Below are positions 34,471 through 43,926 of a stretch of DNA of 64,000 nt, one piece after another; the stretch's first letter is position 1; each line of letters begins with the position of its first letter. The notes under the pieces were generated by a model. The model had not been told where the DNA came from. It worked only from the letters and a program-made list of their open reading frames with translations, and made no database searches. Both the position numbers and the translations under genes were made by a program. This DNA is from Suilimivivens sp963638365 (GTDB lineage Bacteria > Bacillota > Clostridia > Lachnospirales > Lachnospiraceae): the NCBI GenBank assembly GCA_963638365.1, contig CAVHRK010000010.1, forward strand, positions 1 to 64,000, written 5' to 3'.

Positions 34471-36231
34471 ATGGGTAAAATTTTTAAAAAGATGATGGTG
34501 CTTCTTGATGCACGTCAGAAACGAATTATGGTGCTTCAGTTATTTCTGATGCTGATTGGAGCAATTCTTGAAACTGCCGGTATTTCGATGGTAGTTCCGG
34601 TAATGCAGGTGGTTCTGGAAGAAAATGCGGTAGCAAAGCACCGTTATCTTCAGGTGATCTGTGAGATTTTTCATATTGATCAGGAGAACACGATGGCCGT
34701 TATGGTGTTTGTGATGATGGCCTTGATTCTGATGTTTGTACTTAAGAATGTCTTTCTGTTCTTTCAGCAGAAGTCACAGCTTAAGTTCGTCTATACCAAT
34801 CAGTTTGCAACCTCAAGACGTATGATGATCAACTTTATGCAGCGGCCGTATGAATATTACCTGAATGCCGACACTTCCGTGATCCAGAGAAGTATCACTT
34901 CTGATGTCAATAACATGTATGGACTGATTCTGGCGATGCTGCAGCTTTTCAGCGAAGGGGTCATTTTCGTAGGACTTGTTATTGTGGTGGCATTTATCAG
35001 CGGAATCAAAATCACCATTATCGTAGCAGCGCTTCTAGTTGCGGTTCTTCTGCTTATTATGTTTATTTTAAAGCCGATTATGAAAAAAGCCGGTGTAGAG
35101 AATCAGGATTATTACAGTGGTCTTTATAAATGGATTGATCAGTCGGTAATGGGAATCAAGGAAATCAAGATTGCGAATAAGGAAAGTTACTTTATCAATG
35201 AATACTCCAAGTGTGGAAACGGCTATGTAAGTGCGGTACAGCGCTATAATCTGTACAATGCCACTCCACGACTCCTGATTGAAACCGTGGCCGTGGCCGG
35301 AATGATTATCTTTATGATGCTGCAGTTGTTAAACGGCATTGAGGCAAGTGAAGTCATTACCCAGCTGAGTGCGCTTGCGGTTGTTGCCATGCGTCTTGTG
35401 CCGTGTGCAAACCGGATTAACAATCATCTGACTTCGATTTCCTATTTTGAGCCGTTCTTTATGGGAGTCAGCGATCACTTACAGGATGATATCCGGGATA
35501 AGAACGTGAATTATGACGAGGAAGCATATCGTCAGAAGATCAATGTGCAGAAGATGGAGATCAAGGATAAGATTGAATTAAAGGATATTGTTTATAAATA
35601 TCCGAACACGGAGACACTGATCTTTGATCATGCGGATATGGTGATTCCGATTGGACAGTCGGTAGGAATCGTGGGTACAACCGGTGCCGGAAAGTCTACC
35701 GTTGTGGATATCATGCTCGGACTTTTAAAGCTGCAGCAGGGAGAAATCCTAGCAGATGGCGTGGAGGTCCGCGATCATTACCAGTCCTGGCTCAAAAATG
35801 TAGGATATATTCCACAGAATATTTTTATGATTGATGATACGATCCGCAAGAACGTTGCGTTTGGTTATGCAGAGGAAGATATTGATGATGAAAAGGTCTG
35901 GGCGGCACTTAAGGAAGCCCAGCTTGATGAATTTGTAAGAAGCCTTCCGGAAGGACTCGATACTGGAATCGGTGAGCGTGGAATCCGTATCTCCGGAGGC
36001 CAGAGACAGCGAATCAGCATTGCGAGGGCTCTTTTCGAAGATCCGGAAGTGCTGATTATGGATGAGGCAACCTCAGCCCTTGACAATGATACGGAAGCGG
36101 CCATTATGGATTCGATCAACCGTCTGCATGGACGGAAGACCATGGTGATTATTGCACACCGCTTACAGACGATCGAGAAGTGCGACATTGTTTATCGTGT
36201 CGAAGATGGCAAGGTTACAAGAGAACGATAA
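34471..36231 (+). CDS. ABC-type lipid-linked oligosaccharide flippase (PglK-like)
   Basis: A 586-aa half-transporter with fused membrane and ATPase domains. Six membrane helices fill residues 1-330. The ATPase domain has Walker A VGTTGAGKSTVVDIML (about 404-419), signature ISGGQRQRISIARALF (about 507-522) and Walker B VLIMDEATSALDND. The N-terminus (ETAGISMVVPVMQVVL) and overall length resemble PglK/WlaB, which flips undecaprenyl-diphosphate oligosaccharides. Together with PglC/PglA-like enzymes in this locus that role is likely. Confidence 0.85.
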   Translation: MGKIFKKMMVLLDARQKRIMVLQLFLMLIGAILETAGISMVVPVMQVVLEENAVAKHRYLQVICEIFHIDQENTMAVMVFVMMALILMFVLKNVFLFFQQKSQLKFVYTNQFATSRRMMINFMQRPYEYYLNADTSVIQRSITSDVNNMYGLILAMLQLFSEGVIFVGLVIVVAFISGIKITIIVAALLVAVLLLIMFILKPIMKKAGVENQDYYSGLYKWIDQSVMGIKEIKIANKESYFINEYSKCGNGYVSAVQRYNLYNATPRLLIETVAVAGMIIFMMLQLLNGIEASEVITQLSALAVVAMRLVPCANRINNHLTSISYFEPFFMGVSDHLQDDIRDKNVNYDEEAYRQKINVQKMEIKDKIELKDIVYKYPNTETLIFDHADMVIPIGQSVGIVGTTGAGKSTVVDIMLGLLKLQQGEILADGVEVRDHYQSWLKNVGYIPQNIFMIDDTIRKNVAFGYAEEDIDDEKVWAALKEAQLDEFVRSLPEGLDTGIGERGIRISGGQRQRISIARALFEDPEVLIMDEATSALDNDTEAAIMDSINRLHGRKTMVIIAHRLQTIEKCDIVYRVEDGKVTRER

Positions 36232-36263
36232 AGAGAGTCATTGTAAATGGGAAAGGAAGCTGC

Positions 36264-37421
36264 ATGGAAGGAAGAAAACGTCAGGCAGGAATTGAATTAT
36301 TGCGTATGGTTGCCATGATGATGATTGTTACCATGCATTTTCTGGCAAATTCTGGCAATCTTTTAGAACCGGGCAAAGCGACAGAACTTCCTGCTGCTTT
36401 AGGAACGATCCTTGAAAATCTCTGCCTTGCGGCAGTGAATGTCTATGTGTTTATCAGTGGTTATTTTGGATACCGGGGATCATTACAAGTAAGAAGAGTT
36501 CTGCGGTTCCTTTGCCAGATCTGGTTTTACAGCCTGCTGATTCCCCTTGTTCTGATGTGTTTTGGAATCGGCACCGGCTTTCAGAATGGCATTTATGGAA
36601 TTCTTCCGTATCTGTTTCCAATTGAGACAGAACACTATTGGTTTGCAACTTCGTTTCTGCTGTTGATGCTGCTGATGCCTTTTTTAAACCGGGCGGCACA
36701 GCATCTTCCAAAGAAAACGTATCAGACGGCACTTGTTGTACTTTTTGTGTTTTTAAGTGGAATTAAGAGTATTGTACCAGTGGCTTTTGCAACAGACCGG
36801 TATGGCTATGACCTGACCTGGTTTGTTTTCGTTTATCTTCTCGCAGCCTATGCGGGAAAGTATGATGAAAACGGAATTTTTCACCGGTTTAAAACAAGCA
36901 GGGGAAATGCGGCGATTCTCTTTTTACTGAGTGCCGCGGTCGGAATGGCGATCCAGTTTCTGATGAAGGATCTGGGAAGCTTCCTGCCTTCGTTGCAGAA
37001 TACCTGTGAATATTATTTTTCCGTGCCGTATCATTACAATACGATTACGGTACTTACGGCAGCAATTGGGTTGTTTTATCTGTTCCGTTCCGTACAGATC
37101 CGGGAAGGAAAAGCAGCAGATCTGCTCCGGCGGCTTGGAAGCTTATGCTTTGGTATTTATTTATTACATGAACATATCGATATCCGCGGTAACTGGTATG
37201 GGTGGTTGAAAGCACTTGTGAATCCTGCCGGAAACACCGGTGTATCTGCCTTTTTTGCAGAATGGATTTTCTGCCTGCTGGTGGTATGTATTGCAGGGCT
37301 GATGGTAGATTTTGTAAGAGAAAAGGCGTTTCATCTGATTGGAAGCGGATTAGCTAAGACAGCCTTAGGAAAATGGCTGAAAGATCTGGATGACAAGGAA
37401 AGCAGAGGAGGGAACAAATGA
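36264..37421 (+). CDS. Acyltransferase-3 family membrane O-acetyltransferase
   Basis: A 385-aa polytopic protein. The opening RQAGIELLRMVAMMMIVTMH (residues 5-24) is the R-x-x-x-x-E/D-x-L-R…H signature of family-3 acyltransferases. About ten membrane segments follow, with GIYLLHEHIDIRG near 303. It probably acetylates the glycan. The start at 36264 has SD GAAAGGAAG. An upstream extension from 36180 overlaps the flippase gene out of frame and was not used. It overlaps the next gene by 4 nt. Confidence 0.85.
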   Translation: MEGRKRQAGIELLRMVAMMMIVTMHFLANSGNLLEPGKATELPAALGTILENLCLAAVNVYVFISGYFGYRGSLQVRRVLRFLCQIWFYSLLIPLVLMCFGIGTGFQNGIYGILPYLFPIETEHYWFATSFLLLMLLMPFLNRAAQHLPKKTYQTALVVLFVFLSGIKSIVPVAFATDRYGYDLTWFVFVYLLAAYAGKYDENGIFHRFKTSRGNAAILFLLSAAVGMAIQFLMKDLGSFLPSLQNTCEYYFSVPYHYNTITVLTAAIGLFYLFRSVQIREGKAADLLRRLGSLCFGIYLLHEHIDIRGNWYGWLKALVNPAGNTGVSAFFAEWIFCLLVVCIAGLMVDFVREKAFHLIGSGLAKTALGKWLKDLDDKESRGGNK

Positions 37422-39208
37422 AAGCATATGCGGAACGATTAAAACCTCTTTATCATTTTGTAGAGAAAATTCTGTTTCCGGTAATCCTTGTTCTGTTTCC
37501 CTTATATAAAGTAAATCAGGGAATTGACCTGACGGATACCGCATACAGTCTTGGAAATTATGCGTTCTTTGGAGAAAGTACGGTACTGTGGACGCTTCTG
37601 ACGTTTTTATCCAATGTCCTTGGATTTCTCTTTACGAAGCTTCCGTTCGGAGGAACCATGCTTGGCATGAAGGTGTATTCCTCCCTGCTGATCAGTGCCA
37701 TGGCGTTACTGGGATACCGCTTTTTCCGGACGAAAATGCCGGCGGCCATTGCCTTTCTGGCAGAACTGGCGGCGATTGGCATGTGCTGGTGCCCATCCGT
37801 GATTTTGTATAATTATATGACCTATGCGTTATTACTCGCCGCAGTCATTCTGCTGTTCCGTGGACTGGTGCGGAAGCATCCGGGATGCCTTGTGGCAGCA
37901 GGCGTGGTTCTGGGGCTCAATACCTTTGTACGCTTCCCCAATAATGGATTGGAAGTGTTATTGATCCTGGCTTTGTGGTATTATGGTTATTTGAAGAAAA
38001 AAACTTTGGCGGAAATTGCGAAAGAAACAGGACTGTGTGTGGCGGGTTATGCAGCAGGCTTTGTAGTGGTACTTGCCGGAATGATGCTTCTTTACGGAAC
38101 GGGAACATTCACAACGATGATTGAAGGTGTTTTCGGTATGGCGGGCTCTGCATCCGATTATACTTTTGGAGAAATGGTATGGATGATTACCGATGCTTAT
38201 CTGCACGGGGCGAGATGGATGGCTTATATGGTGCTGTGTATCCTGCCGGGAATTCCGTTTTTTGCGATACAGAAGGAACGTTTTCCATTGCTCCGCAAAG
38301 TGGTATATTGTATCTGCATTGTGTTTTTATTTATCGTACTTGGCAGATGGGGCATGTTTAACTTTAAATATTATCAGAAGGAAGCTGCCCTCCAGTGGGG
38401 CGTGATTTTCCTGATTCTGTCGCTGGGGATCTGTGTGTGGATGCTGTTTAGCAGAATGCAGGACTGCGAATGGAAGCTGATTGCGGCGATGAGCCTTGTT
38501 GTGATTCTGATTACACCGCTTGGCAGTAACAATTATGTGTGGCCGGCTTTGAATAATCTGTTTTTTGTGGCACCGATTACATTCTGGATCATATATCGTT
38601 TCGCAAGATGGGGACGCCCGTATCTGGATGTGACCGGGAAGGTTCCTCTCTTTTCCGTTAAAGCAATGACAATGGCTATGGTAATTGCGTTCCTGATTCA
38701 GGCGGTCGGAATTGGCTGCAATTATGTTTTCCTCGATGGAGAAGATGGACGGAAACGGGATACGACAGTAGAAGGAAGCCGGATTCTGCGTGGAATGAAA
38801 ACCAGTGCCGAAAATGCGGAAACACTTGAAGAACTGAATACGTTTATGCTTGAAAATAATACGGAATACCAGAATAAAAAGGTGATTCTGTATGGAAATA
38901 TTCCTGGGTTGTCCTATTATCTTCATAAGGCGCCTGCTATTTATACATCGTGGGCAGACCTTGATACGAACAGCTATGACCGGCTGGTAGAGGATCTGGA
39001 TACTTTGAACCAATCGATGACCGAAGCGGATCGTCCGCTTGTTATTTTCCCGGAAGAAATCATGGCACAGGTGCTTGATTTACAAAAAAACGGGATCGAA
39101 GGAGAGAGTTCCGTCCGGGAGCAGAAATTAATGGCTATTCTGGATTTTATGACAGCGAATGGATACCAGATGGTCTTTGGAAATGAGAAATATGTGGTGT
39201 TTGCTTAA
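37418..39208 (+). CDS. Large polytopic membrane protein, GT-C-like
   Basis: A 596-aa protein with about eleven membrane helices and a soluble C-terminal domain (about 460-596). The first loop has NQGIDLTDTAYSLGNYAFF, an acidic motif in the position where GT-C glycosyltransferases carry their catalytic Asp. It probably uses an undecaprenyl-phosphate-linked sugar outside the membrane. No close named family was recognised. Its start overlaps the previous gene (ATGA). Confidence 0.72.
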   Translation: MKAYAERLKPLYHFVEKILFPVILVLFPLYKVNQGIDLTDTAYSLGNYAFFGESTVLWTLLTFLSNVLGFLFTKLPFGGTMLGMKVYSSLLISAMALLGYRFFRTKMPAAIAFLAELAAIGMCWCPSVILYNYMTYALLLAAVILLFRGLVRKHPGCLVAAGVVLGLNTFVRFPNNGLEVLLILALWYYGYLKKKTLAEIAKETGLCVAGYAAGFVVVLAGMMLLYGTGTFTTMIEGVFGMAGSASDYTFGEMVWMITDAYLHGARWMAYMVLCILPGIPFFAIQKERFPLLRKVVYCICIVFLFIVLGRWGMFNFKYYQKEAALQWGVIFLILSLGICVWMLFSRMQDCEWKLIAAMSLVVILITPLGSNNYVWPALNNLFFVAPITFWIIYRFARWGRPYLDVTGKVPLFSVKAMTMAMVIAFLIQAVGIGCNYVFLDGEDGRKRDTTVEGSRILRGMKTSAENAETLEELNTFMLENNTEYQNKKVILYGNIPGLSYYLHKAPAIYTSWADLDTNSYDRLVEDLDTLNQSMTEADRPLVIFPEEIMAQVLDLQKNGIEGESSVREQKLMAILDFMTANGYQMVFGNEKYVVFA

Positions 39209-39209
39209 T

Positions 39210-39225
39210 TGTTCTGAATAGTCAT
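39210..39225. repeat. Relic of a repeat A terminus
   Basis: GTTCTGAATAGTCATA resembles the right-hand end of repeat A (GTTCTGAATAGTTAC) with one or two changes. No partner end lies nearby, so it is a decayed or solo end. Confidence 0.4.
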
Positions 39226-39259
39226 AGAAATAAATGCCGATTTACAGGAGGAGAGAGAA

Positions 39260-40390
39260 ATGATCCGATTTAATGTACCTCCCTTTACCGGGAAGGAAAT
39301 GGATTATATGAAACAGGCTGTAGAAAGTATGCATATCTGTGGGGATGGTGATTTCACAAAGAGATGCAGTAAGTGGATTGAGGAGCAGACCGGAACGGGC
39401 AAGTGTCTCTTAACAACATCCTGTACCCATGCATTGGAAATGGCAGCGCTTCTTTGCAATATTAAGGAAGGCGATGAAGTCATCATGCCGTCCTACACGT
39501 TTGTATCAACCGCAGATGCCTTTGTGCTGCGCGGAGCAAAGATTGTGTTCGTGGACATCCGTCCGGATACCATGAATATTGATGAAACCCTGATTGAGGA
39601 TGCGATAACCGAGAAGACCAGGGCCATTGCCGTGGTACATTATGCAGGTGTTTCCTGTGAAATGGACACCATTCTTGACATTGCAAAGCGCCATCATTTA
39701 CTGGTGGTAGAGGATGCTGCGCAGGGCGTGATGGCAAGCTATAAAGGCAAGGCACTTGGAACATTGGGTGACTTTGGCTGTTTCAGCTTCCATGAAACGA
39801 AGAATTACAGCATGGGTGAGGGCGGTGCATTACTCATCCGTGATGAGCATTATGTGGAAGAAGCCGAGATCCTTCGTGAAAAGGGGACCGATCGAAGCAA
39901 ATATTTCCGCGGACAGGTGGATAAGTACTGTTGGAGAAACTATGGATCTTCTTATCTTCCGAGCGAAATTAATGCGGCATATCTTTATGCGCAGCTTGAA
40001 ATTGCAGATGAGATTAATGAGGCGCGTCTTTCCAGATGGCAGCAGTATTACGATGCATTATTGCCGTTACAGGAAGCCGGAAAGATTACCCTGCCGGTAG
40101 TTCCCGGGGACTGTAAGCAGAACGGACATATGTTTTATATGAAGTGTAAGGATTTGGAGGAGCGTACGAGATTCATTTCTTTTATGAAGGAAAATGAGAT
40201 TCTTTGCGTCTTCCATTATGTGCCGCTTCATTCGGCACCCGCAGGTCTCAAATTCGGCCGTTTTCATGGGGAAGACCGTTATACAACAAAAGAAAGTGAG
40301 CGTCTGGTGAGACTGCCGATGTTTTATCAGTTGACGGAAGAACAGACGGATTACATTATTTCTAAAGTGAAGGAATTCTATGAAGCTTAA
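39260..40390 (+). CDS. wecE: dTDP-4-amino-4,6-dideoxygalactose transaminase (WecE/RffA)
   Basis: A PLP sugar aminotransferase of the DegT/DnrJ/EryC1 family. Resemblance to E. coli RffA runs along the whole length: GDGDFTKRCSKWIEEQTGTG, GDEVIMPSYTFVSTADAFVL, RPDTMNIDETLI, the PLP lysine in CFSFHETKNYSMGEGGA, and HGEDRYTTKESERLVRLPMF. It should make TDP-4-amino-4,6-dideoxygalactose (Fuc4N) or a close relative. RmlA and RmlB, needed for the substrate, are not in the window. It has SD AGGAGGAG, and its end overlaps the next gene by 11 nt. Confidence 0.9.
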   Translation: MIRFNVPPFTGKEMDYMKQAVESMHICGDGDFTKRCSKWIEEQTGTGKCLLTTSCTHALEMAALLCNIKEGDEVIMPSYTFVSTADAFVLRGAKIVFVDIRPDTMNIDETLIEDAITEKTRAIAVVHYAGVSCEMDTILDIAKRHHLLVVEDAAQGVMASYKGKALGTLGDFGCFSFHETKNYSMGEGGALLIRDEHYVEEAEILREKGTDRSKYFRGQVDKYCWRNYGSSYLPSEINAAYLYAQLEIADEINEARLSRWQQYYDALLPLQEAGKITLPVVPGDCKQNGHMFYMKCKDLEERTRFISFMKENEILCVFHYVPLHSAPAGLKFGRFHGEDRYTTKESERLVRLPMFYQLTEEQTDYIISKVKEFYEA

Positions 40391-42194
40391 GGAAGTTGTT
40401 TCGAAGAGACAAAATTTTATAATTTCCGTTGTATTCCTGCTGATCCCGATGATCGCACTAGCCTGTCGTTTTGATTATTATTATGATTTAAACGATGATG
40501 TCCTGATGAAGGAAATTTTAAGTGGAAATTATACGGGAGTGCCGGAAGGGCACAACATTCAGATGCTGTGGCTCATAAGTGCAGCAATCAGTCTGCTATA
40601 CCGTATCGTACGGATTGCTCCGTGGTATGGTATTTTTCTGTGCACCTGTCAGTTTGGGGCATTGCTTTTGATTCTGAACCGGAGCTTTGCAATCTGTACC
40701 AGCCGGAAGGCCAAGCTTACGGTAGGACTTGTAGAAACACTGTTGTTCTTTTCCATGATGATGGAGCATCTCGTGGCAGTACAGTATACGATTACCTGTA
40801 CCATGCTGGCTGCCGCTGCGGCATTCTGGTTTCTGACTTCGAAACCGCAGAAGGAACCATTTAAATTTATCCGAAGCAATATTCCGGCGATTCTGCTTGT
40901 GTTTCTGGCGTATCTGATCCGGTCGGAAATGCTCCTGTTAGTACTTCCGATGATCTGTGTCGCAGGGGTTGTAAAGTGGAGCTTTGAAGAGAAGGTTTTC
41001 ACCAAAGAGAATTTCATGAAATATCTTGGTGTGATCGGACTGATTCTGTTAAGCCTCCTGATTGGCGAGGGCACGAACCGGATTGCCTATGGAAGTAAAG
41101 AGTGGAAAACCTTTACCACGCTGTTTGATAACCGCACGGAACTTTATGATTTTCAGAAAATACCTTCCTATCAGGCAAACAAAGAATTTTATGACCGTAT
41201 CGGAATCAGTGAAAGTGAACAGGTTCTGTTTGACAATTATAATTTTGGAATTGATGAAGAGATCGATGAAACCATCATGGGGCAGATTGCCGATTATGCC
41301 GGAGAACTGAATCAGGAAGCACAACCCTTTATTCCCAAGTTCCAGAAGTATTTCAAACTGTATGTGTATCGTTTCTTAGGGGGGCCGGTTTCAGCGGGAA
41401 GTGATTACCCCTGGAATTATATGACGATACTTCTTTATATTACCGTATTCCTGCTGGCACTGTGTCAGGGTTGGAACACGGAAGATAAGAGACATTACGG
41501 AATCTGGAAGCATCGCATGGTGACCGGATTTTCCATTCTCTGGAAGCTTTGCTTTCTTTTTGCTGTCCGGAGCGTACTTTGGATGTATATTCTGATGGGA
41601 GAGCGTTTCCCGGCCAGAATTACCCATTCCCTGTATTTTATGGAATTTGTAGTTCTTGCAGGCATCTTGTTTAGCCTTATTATGCAAAAGCATGGACATG
41701 GCAGAACGCAGCTTGTACGGATGACGATGCTCATCTGTTTCGGACTGTTTTCTGTATTGCTTTTACCGGGAAAGATCGAGGAGGTTTCACAGGATCAGAA
41801 GTACCGTGAACAGCAGAATGACCCTTATCTGCAGGTTTATGAGTACTTTGCGAACCATCCGGAGAACTTTTATTTTATGGACGTATATTCTTCGGTGAGC
41901 TATTCGGAAAAGATGTTTGCCAATGTGGATAACGGCATTCACAATTATGATATTATGGGTGGCTGGGCGAGCAAGAGTCCGCTTTATCGTAAGAAACTCA
42001 AAGCCTATCAGATCCCTGACATGGAAGAGGGACTGCTCTCCATGGACAATGTTTATTTTGTAAGAAAAAAGGCAGAGGACATGCATTGGCTTTCCAATTA
42101 CTATGAAAGCCATGGTGAGAACATAAAGATTACATTGGTTGAAACGATAGACGATGTTTTTGAAATCTATCGGATTGAACCTGCCAGTTTGTGA
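40380..42194 (+). CDS. Large polytopic membrane protein, GT-C-like
   Basis: A 604-aa protein with about eleven membrane helices. The first outer loop contains DYYYDLNDDVLMKEILSGNY (about residues 30-49), an acidic Asp-Asp pair like the GT-C catalytic motif. The C-terminal 120 residues are soluble. It is probably a glycosyltransferase or a membrane component of glycan assembly; no named family was recognised. It starts 11 nt before the wecE stop with AAGGA as SD. Confidence 0.72.
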   Translation: MKLKEVVSKRQNFIISVVFLLIPMIALACRFDYYYDLNDDVLMKEILSGNYTGVPEGHNIQMLWLISAAISLLYRIVRIAPWYGIFLCTCQFGALLLILNRSFAICTSRKAKLTVGLVETLLFFSMMMEHLVAVQYTITCTMLAAAAAFWFLTSKPQKEPFKFIRSNIPAILLVFLAYLIRSEMLLLVLPMICVAGVVKWSFEEKVFTKENFMKYLGVIGLILLSLLIGEGTNRIAYGSKEWKTFTTLFDNRTELYDFQKIPSYQANKEFYDRIGISESEQVLFDNYNFGIDEEIDETIMGQIADYAGELNQEAQPFIPKFQKYFKLYVYRFLGGPVSAGSDYPWNYMTILLYITVFLLALCQGWNTEDKRHYGIWKHRMVTGFSILWKLCFLFAVRSVLWMYILMGERFPARITHSLYFMEFVVLAGILFSLIMQKHGHGRTQLVRMTMLICFGLFSVLLLPGKIEEVSQDQKYREQQNDPYLQVYEYFANHPENFYFMDVYSSVSYSEKMFANVDNGIHNYDIMGGWASKSPLYRKKLKAYQIPDMEEGLLSMDNVYFVRKKAEDMHWLSNYYESHGENIKITLVETIDDVFEIYRIEPASL

Positions 42195-42272
42195 CAGGAT
42201 CCGGTATAATGGTATAGAGATTCGGTTGTTTATGAATAAATGCAGGCAGAATCAGAAAGGGAAAATCAGACA

Positions 42273-42818
42273 ATGGTGATTTATGGAGAACGGATTGCGC
42301 TCCGTCCAATGGAGGAAAGGGATACAACAGATATTATCCGGTGGCGCAATACCGATTTCGTGAGGAAAAATTTTATCTATCAGAAGCCTTTTACGGTAGA
42401 ATCCCATCATCATTGGATCGAAACGATGGTGAACACCGGGAAAGTTGTGCAGTTTATGATCTGCCCGTATGAAGCTGGTAAGGTGGAAAATGCGGTTGGA
42501 AGTGTCTATCTGCGTGATATTGATGAGGTACATCATAAAGCGGAATATGGGATTTTCATCGGAGAAGAAGAGGCTCTTTCGAAGGGCTATGGAACAGAAG
42601 CAGCCCAACTCATGCTGCAATATGCCTTTGAAACCCTGCATCTGCATAAAGTGATGCTTCGTGTGCTGGCTGAGAATGTGCGGGCACAGAGAAGCTATGA
42701 AAAGGCAGGCTTCCATAAGGAAGCTTATTTAAAGGATGACGTGTTCTTAAATGGAAAGTTCTGTGATGTGATTTTGATGGCGTACCTGTACGATGCCAGT
42801 TCGGGTATGCAGAAATGA
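42273..42818 (+). CDS. pseH: GNAT acetyltransferase, PseH-like
   Basis: A 181-aa GNAT protein with the RimJ/PseH-like opening IYGERIALRPMEERDTTDII, the acetyl-CoA loop EALSKGYGTEAAQLMLQYAF (about residues 100-119) and VLAENVRAQRSYEKAGF near 142. It fits N-acetylation of the 4-amino sugar made by PseC, the step between pseC and pseG. It could instead serve the WecE product. The ATG at 42273 is preferred over 42240. The last residues SSGMQK and the stop come from a relic of repeat C; the same tail ends the protein at 48320. Confidence 0.72.
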   Translation: MVIYGERIALRPMEERDTTDIIRWRNTDFVRKNFIYQKPFTVESHHHWIETMVNTGKVVQFMICPYEAGKVENAVGSVYLRDIDEVHHKAEYGIFIGEEEALSKGYGTEAAQLMLQYAFETLHLHKVMLRVLAENVRAQRSYEKAGFHKEAYLKDDVFLNGKFCDVILMAYLYDASSGMQK

Positions 42819-42824
42819 TTGCAT
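42796..42824 (+). repeat. Relic of dispersed repeat C
   Basis: TATGCAGAAATGATTGCAT matches the left end of repeat C copy 2 (CATGCAGAAATGATTGTGCAT). The other half is missing or unrecognisable. It encodes the C-terminal SSGMQK of the GNAT protein. Confidence 0.55.
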
Positions 42825-42895
42825 CGCCCGTTAGCTTGTGAATGATATGGATTTGAATAGATAAATTCTTAATGAAAGATCTGGAGAAGATAGAA

Positions 42896-43924
42896 ATGAA
42901 GAAGGTCAGTTTTGTGATTCCCTGTTACCGCTCAGCACAGACGCTGCCACATGTGGTAAAAGAAATTGATGATACGATGTCCAGGATGAAAGACTATTGC
43001 TATGAGATTATCATGGTCAATGACTGTTCACCGGATGATACTTTTGCAACGATCGAAAAGTTGTGTGCAGCACCCGAAAACCGTCCGGAGGCGCAACGTA
43101 AGGGAATCAATCTTGCAAAGAATTTCGGACAGCACAGTGCATTGATGGCAGGTTTTCATTATGTAACAGGAGACATTGTAGTGTGTCTTGATGATGATGG
43201 ACAGACGCCGGCGAATGAAGTGGGAAAGTTGCTTGATGGAATTGAACAGGGATCTGACGTGGTTTATGCCAGATATGCGCATAAGCATCATTCCGGTTTC
43301 CGCAACTGGGGAAGTCATGTGAATGAACTGATGACGAGAGTGATGCTCGGGAAGCCGAAGGAACTCTATGTGTCCAGCTATTTTGCAGCCAGACGCTTTG
43401 TGGTAGATGAAATGTGCCGTTATACCTTTGCATTTCCTTATGTGATTGGGCTTGTGCTGCGTACCACGAAGAATATTACGAATGTGGATGTGAATCATCG
43501 TGACCGGGAAGCAGGAGTTTCCGGTTATACGCTCGGCAAACTTCTGAATCTGTGGTTTAACGGTTTTACGGCATTCAGTGTGAAGCCACTGCGGATTGCT
43601 ACCGCAGCTGGTACACTTTGTGCTATTGCAGGTTTTTTGTATGGAATTTATACCATTATTAAAAAGTTATTCTTTAACCCGCCCGGACTGGTTACCGGAT
43701 TCAGTGCACTGATGTCTGTTCTGGTTTTCATGGGAGGAATGCTCATGCTGATGCTGGGACTTGTGGGAGAATACATTGGAAGAATGTATGTTTCCATGAA
43801 TAATTCCCCCCAGTATGTGATCCGCCAGACCACCTTCGAAGAGGAATCGTCCAGGGAGTATGGGACGCGAAGGGGTGAGAATATTCAGGAAGACAACACT
43901 GAAGAAATTCAAGCAGGAGAATAG
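42896..43924 (+). CDS. Undecaprenyl-phosphate glycosyltransferase, GtrB/ArnC-like family 2
   Basis: A 342-aa GT2. The cytosolic domain has VSFVIPCYRSAQTLPHVV, NDCSPDDT, NLAKNFGQHSALMAGF and the DxD motif VCLDDDGQTP. Two C-terminal membrane helices follow (about 236-260 and 274-300) with the family-typical GEYIGRMYVSMNNSPQYVI. Such enzymes load a sugar onto undecaprenyl phosphate for later use outside the cell by a GT-C protein. The next gene, 3 nt away, is such a polytopic protein, giving a plausible three-component glycosylation unit. The ATG at 42896 has GGAG upstream; 42872 does not. Confidence 0.87.
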   Translation: MKKVSFVIPCYRSAQTLPHVVKEIDDTMSRMKDYCYEIIMVNDCSPDDTFATIEKLCAAPENRPEAQRKGINLAKNFGQHSALMAGFHYVTGDIVVCLDDDGQTPANEVGKLLDGIEQGSDVVYARYAHKHHSGFRNWGSHVNELMTRVMLGKPKELYVSSYFAARRFVVDEMCRYTFAFPYVIGLVLRTTKNITNVDVNHRDREAGVSGYTLGKLLNLWFNGFTAFSVKPLRIATAAGTLCAIAGFLYGIYTIIKKLFFNPPGLVTGFSALMSVLVFMGGMLMLMLGLVGEYIGRMYVSMNNSPQYVIRQTTFEEESSREYGTRRGENIQEDNTEEIQAGE

Positions 43925-43926
43925 CA

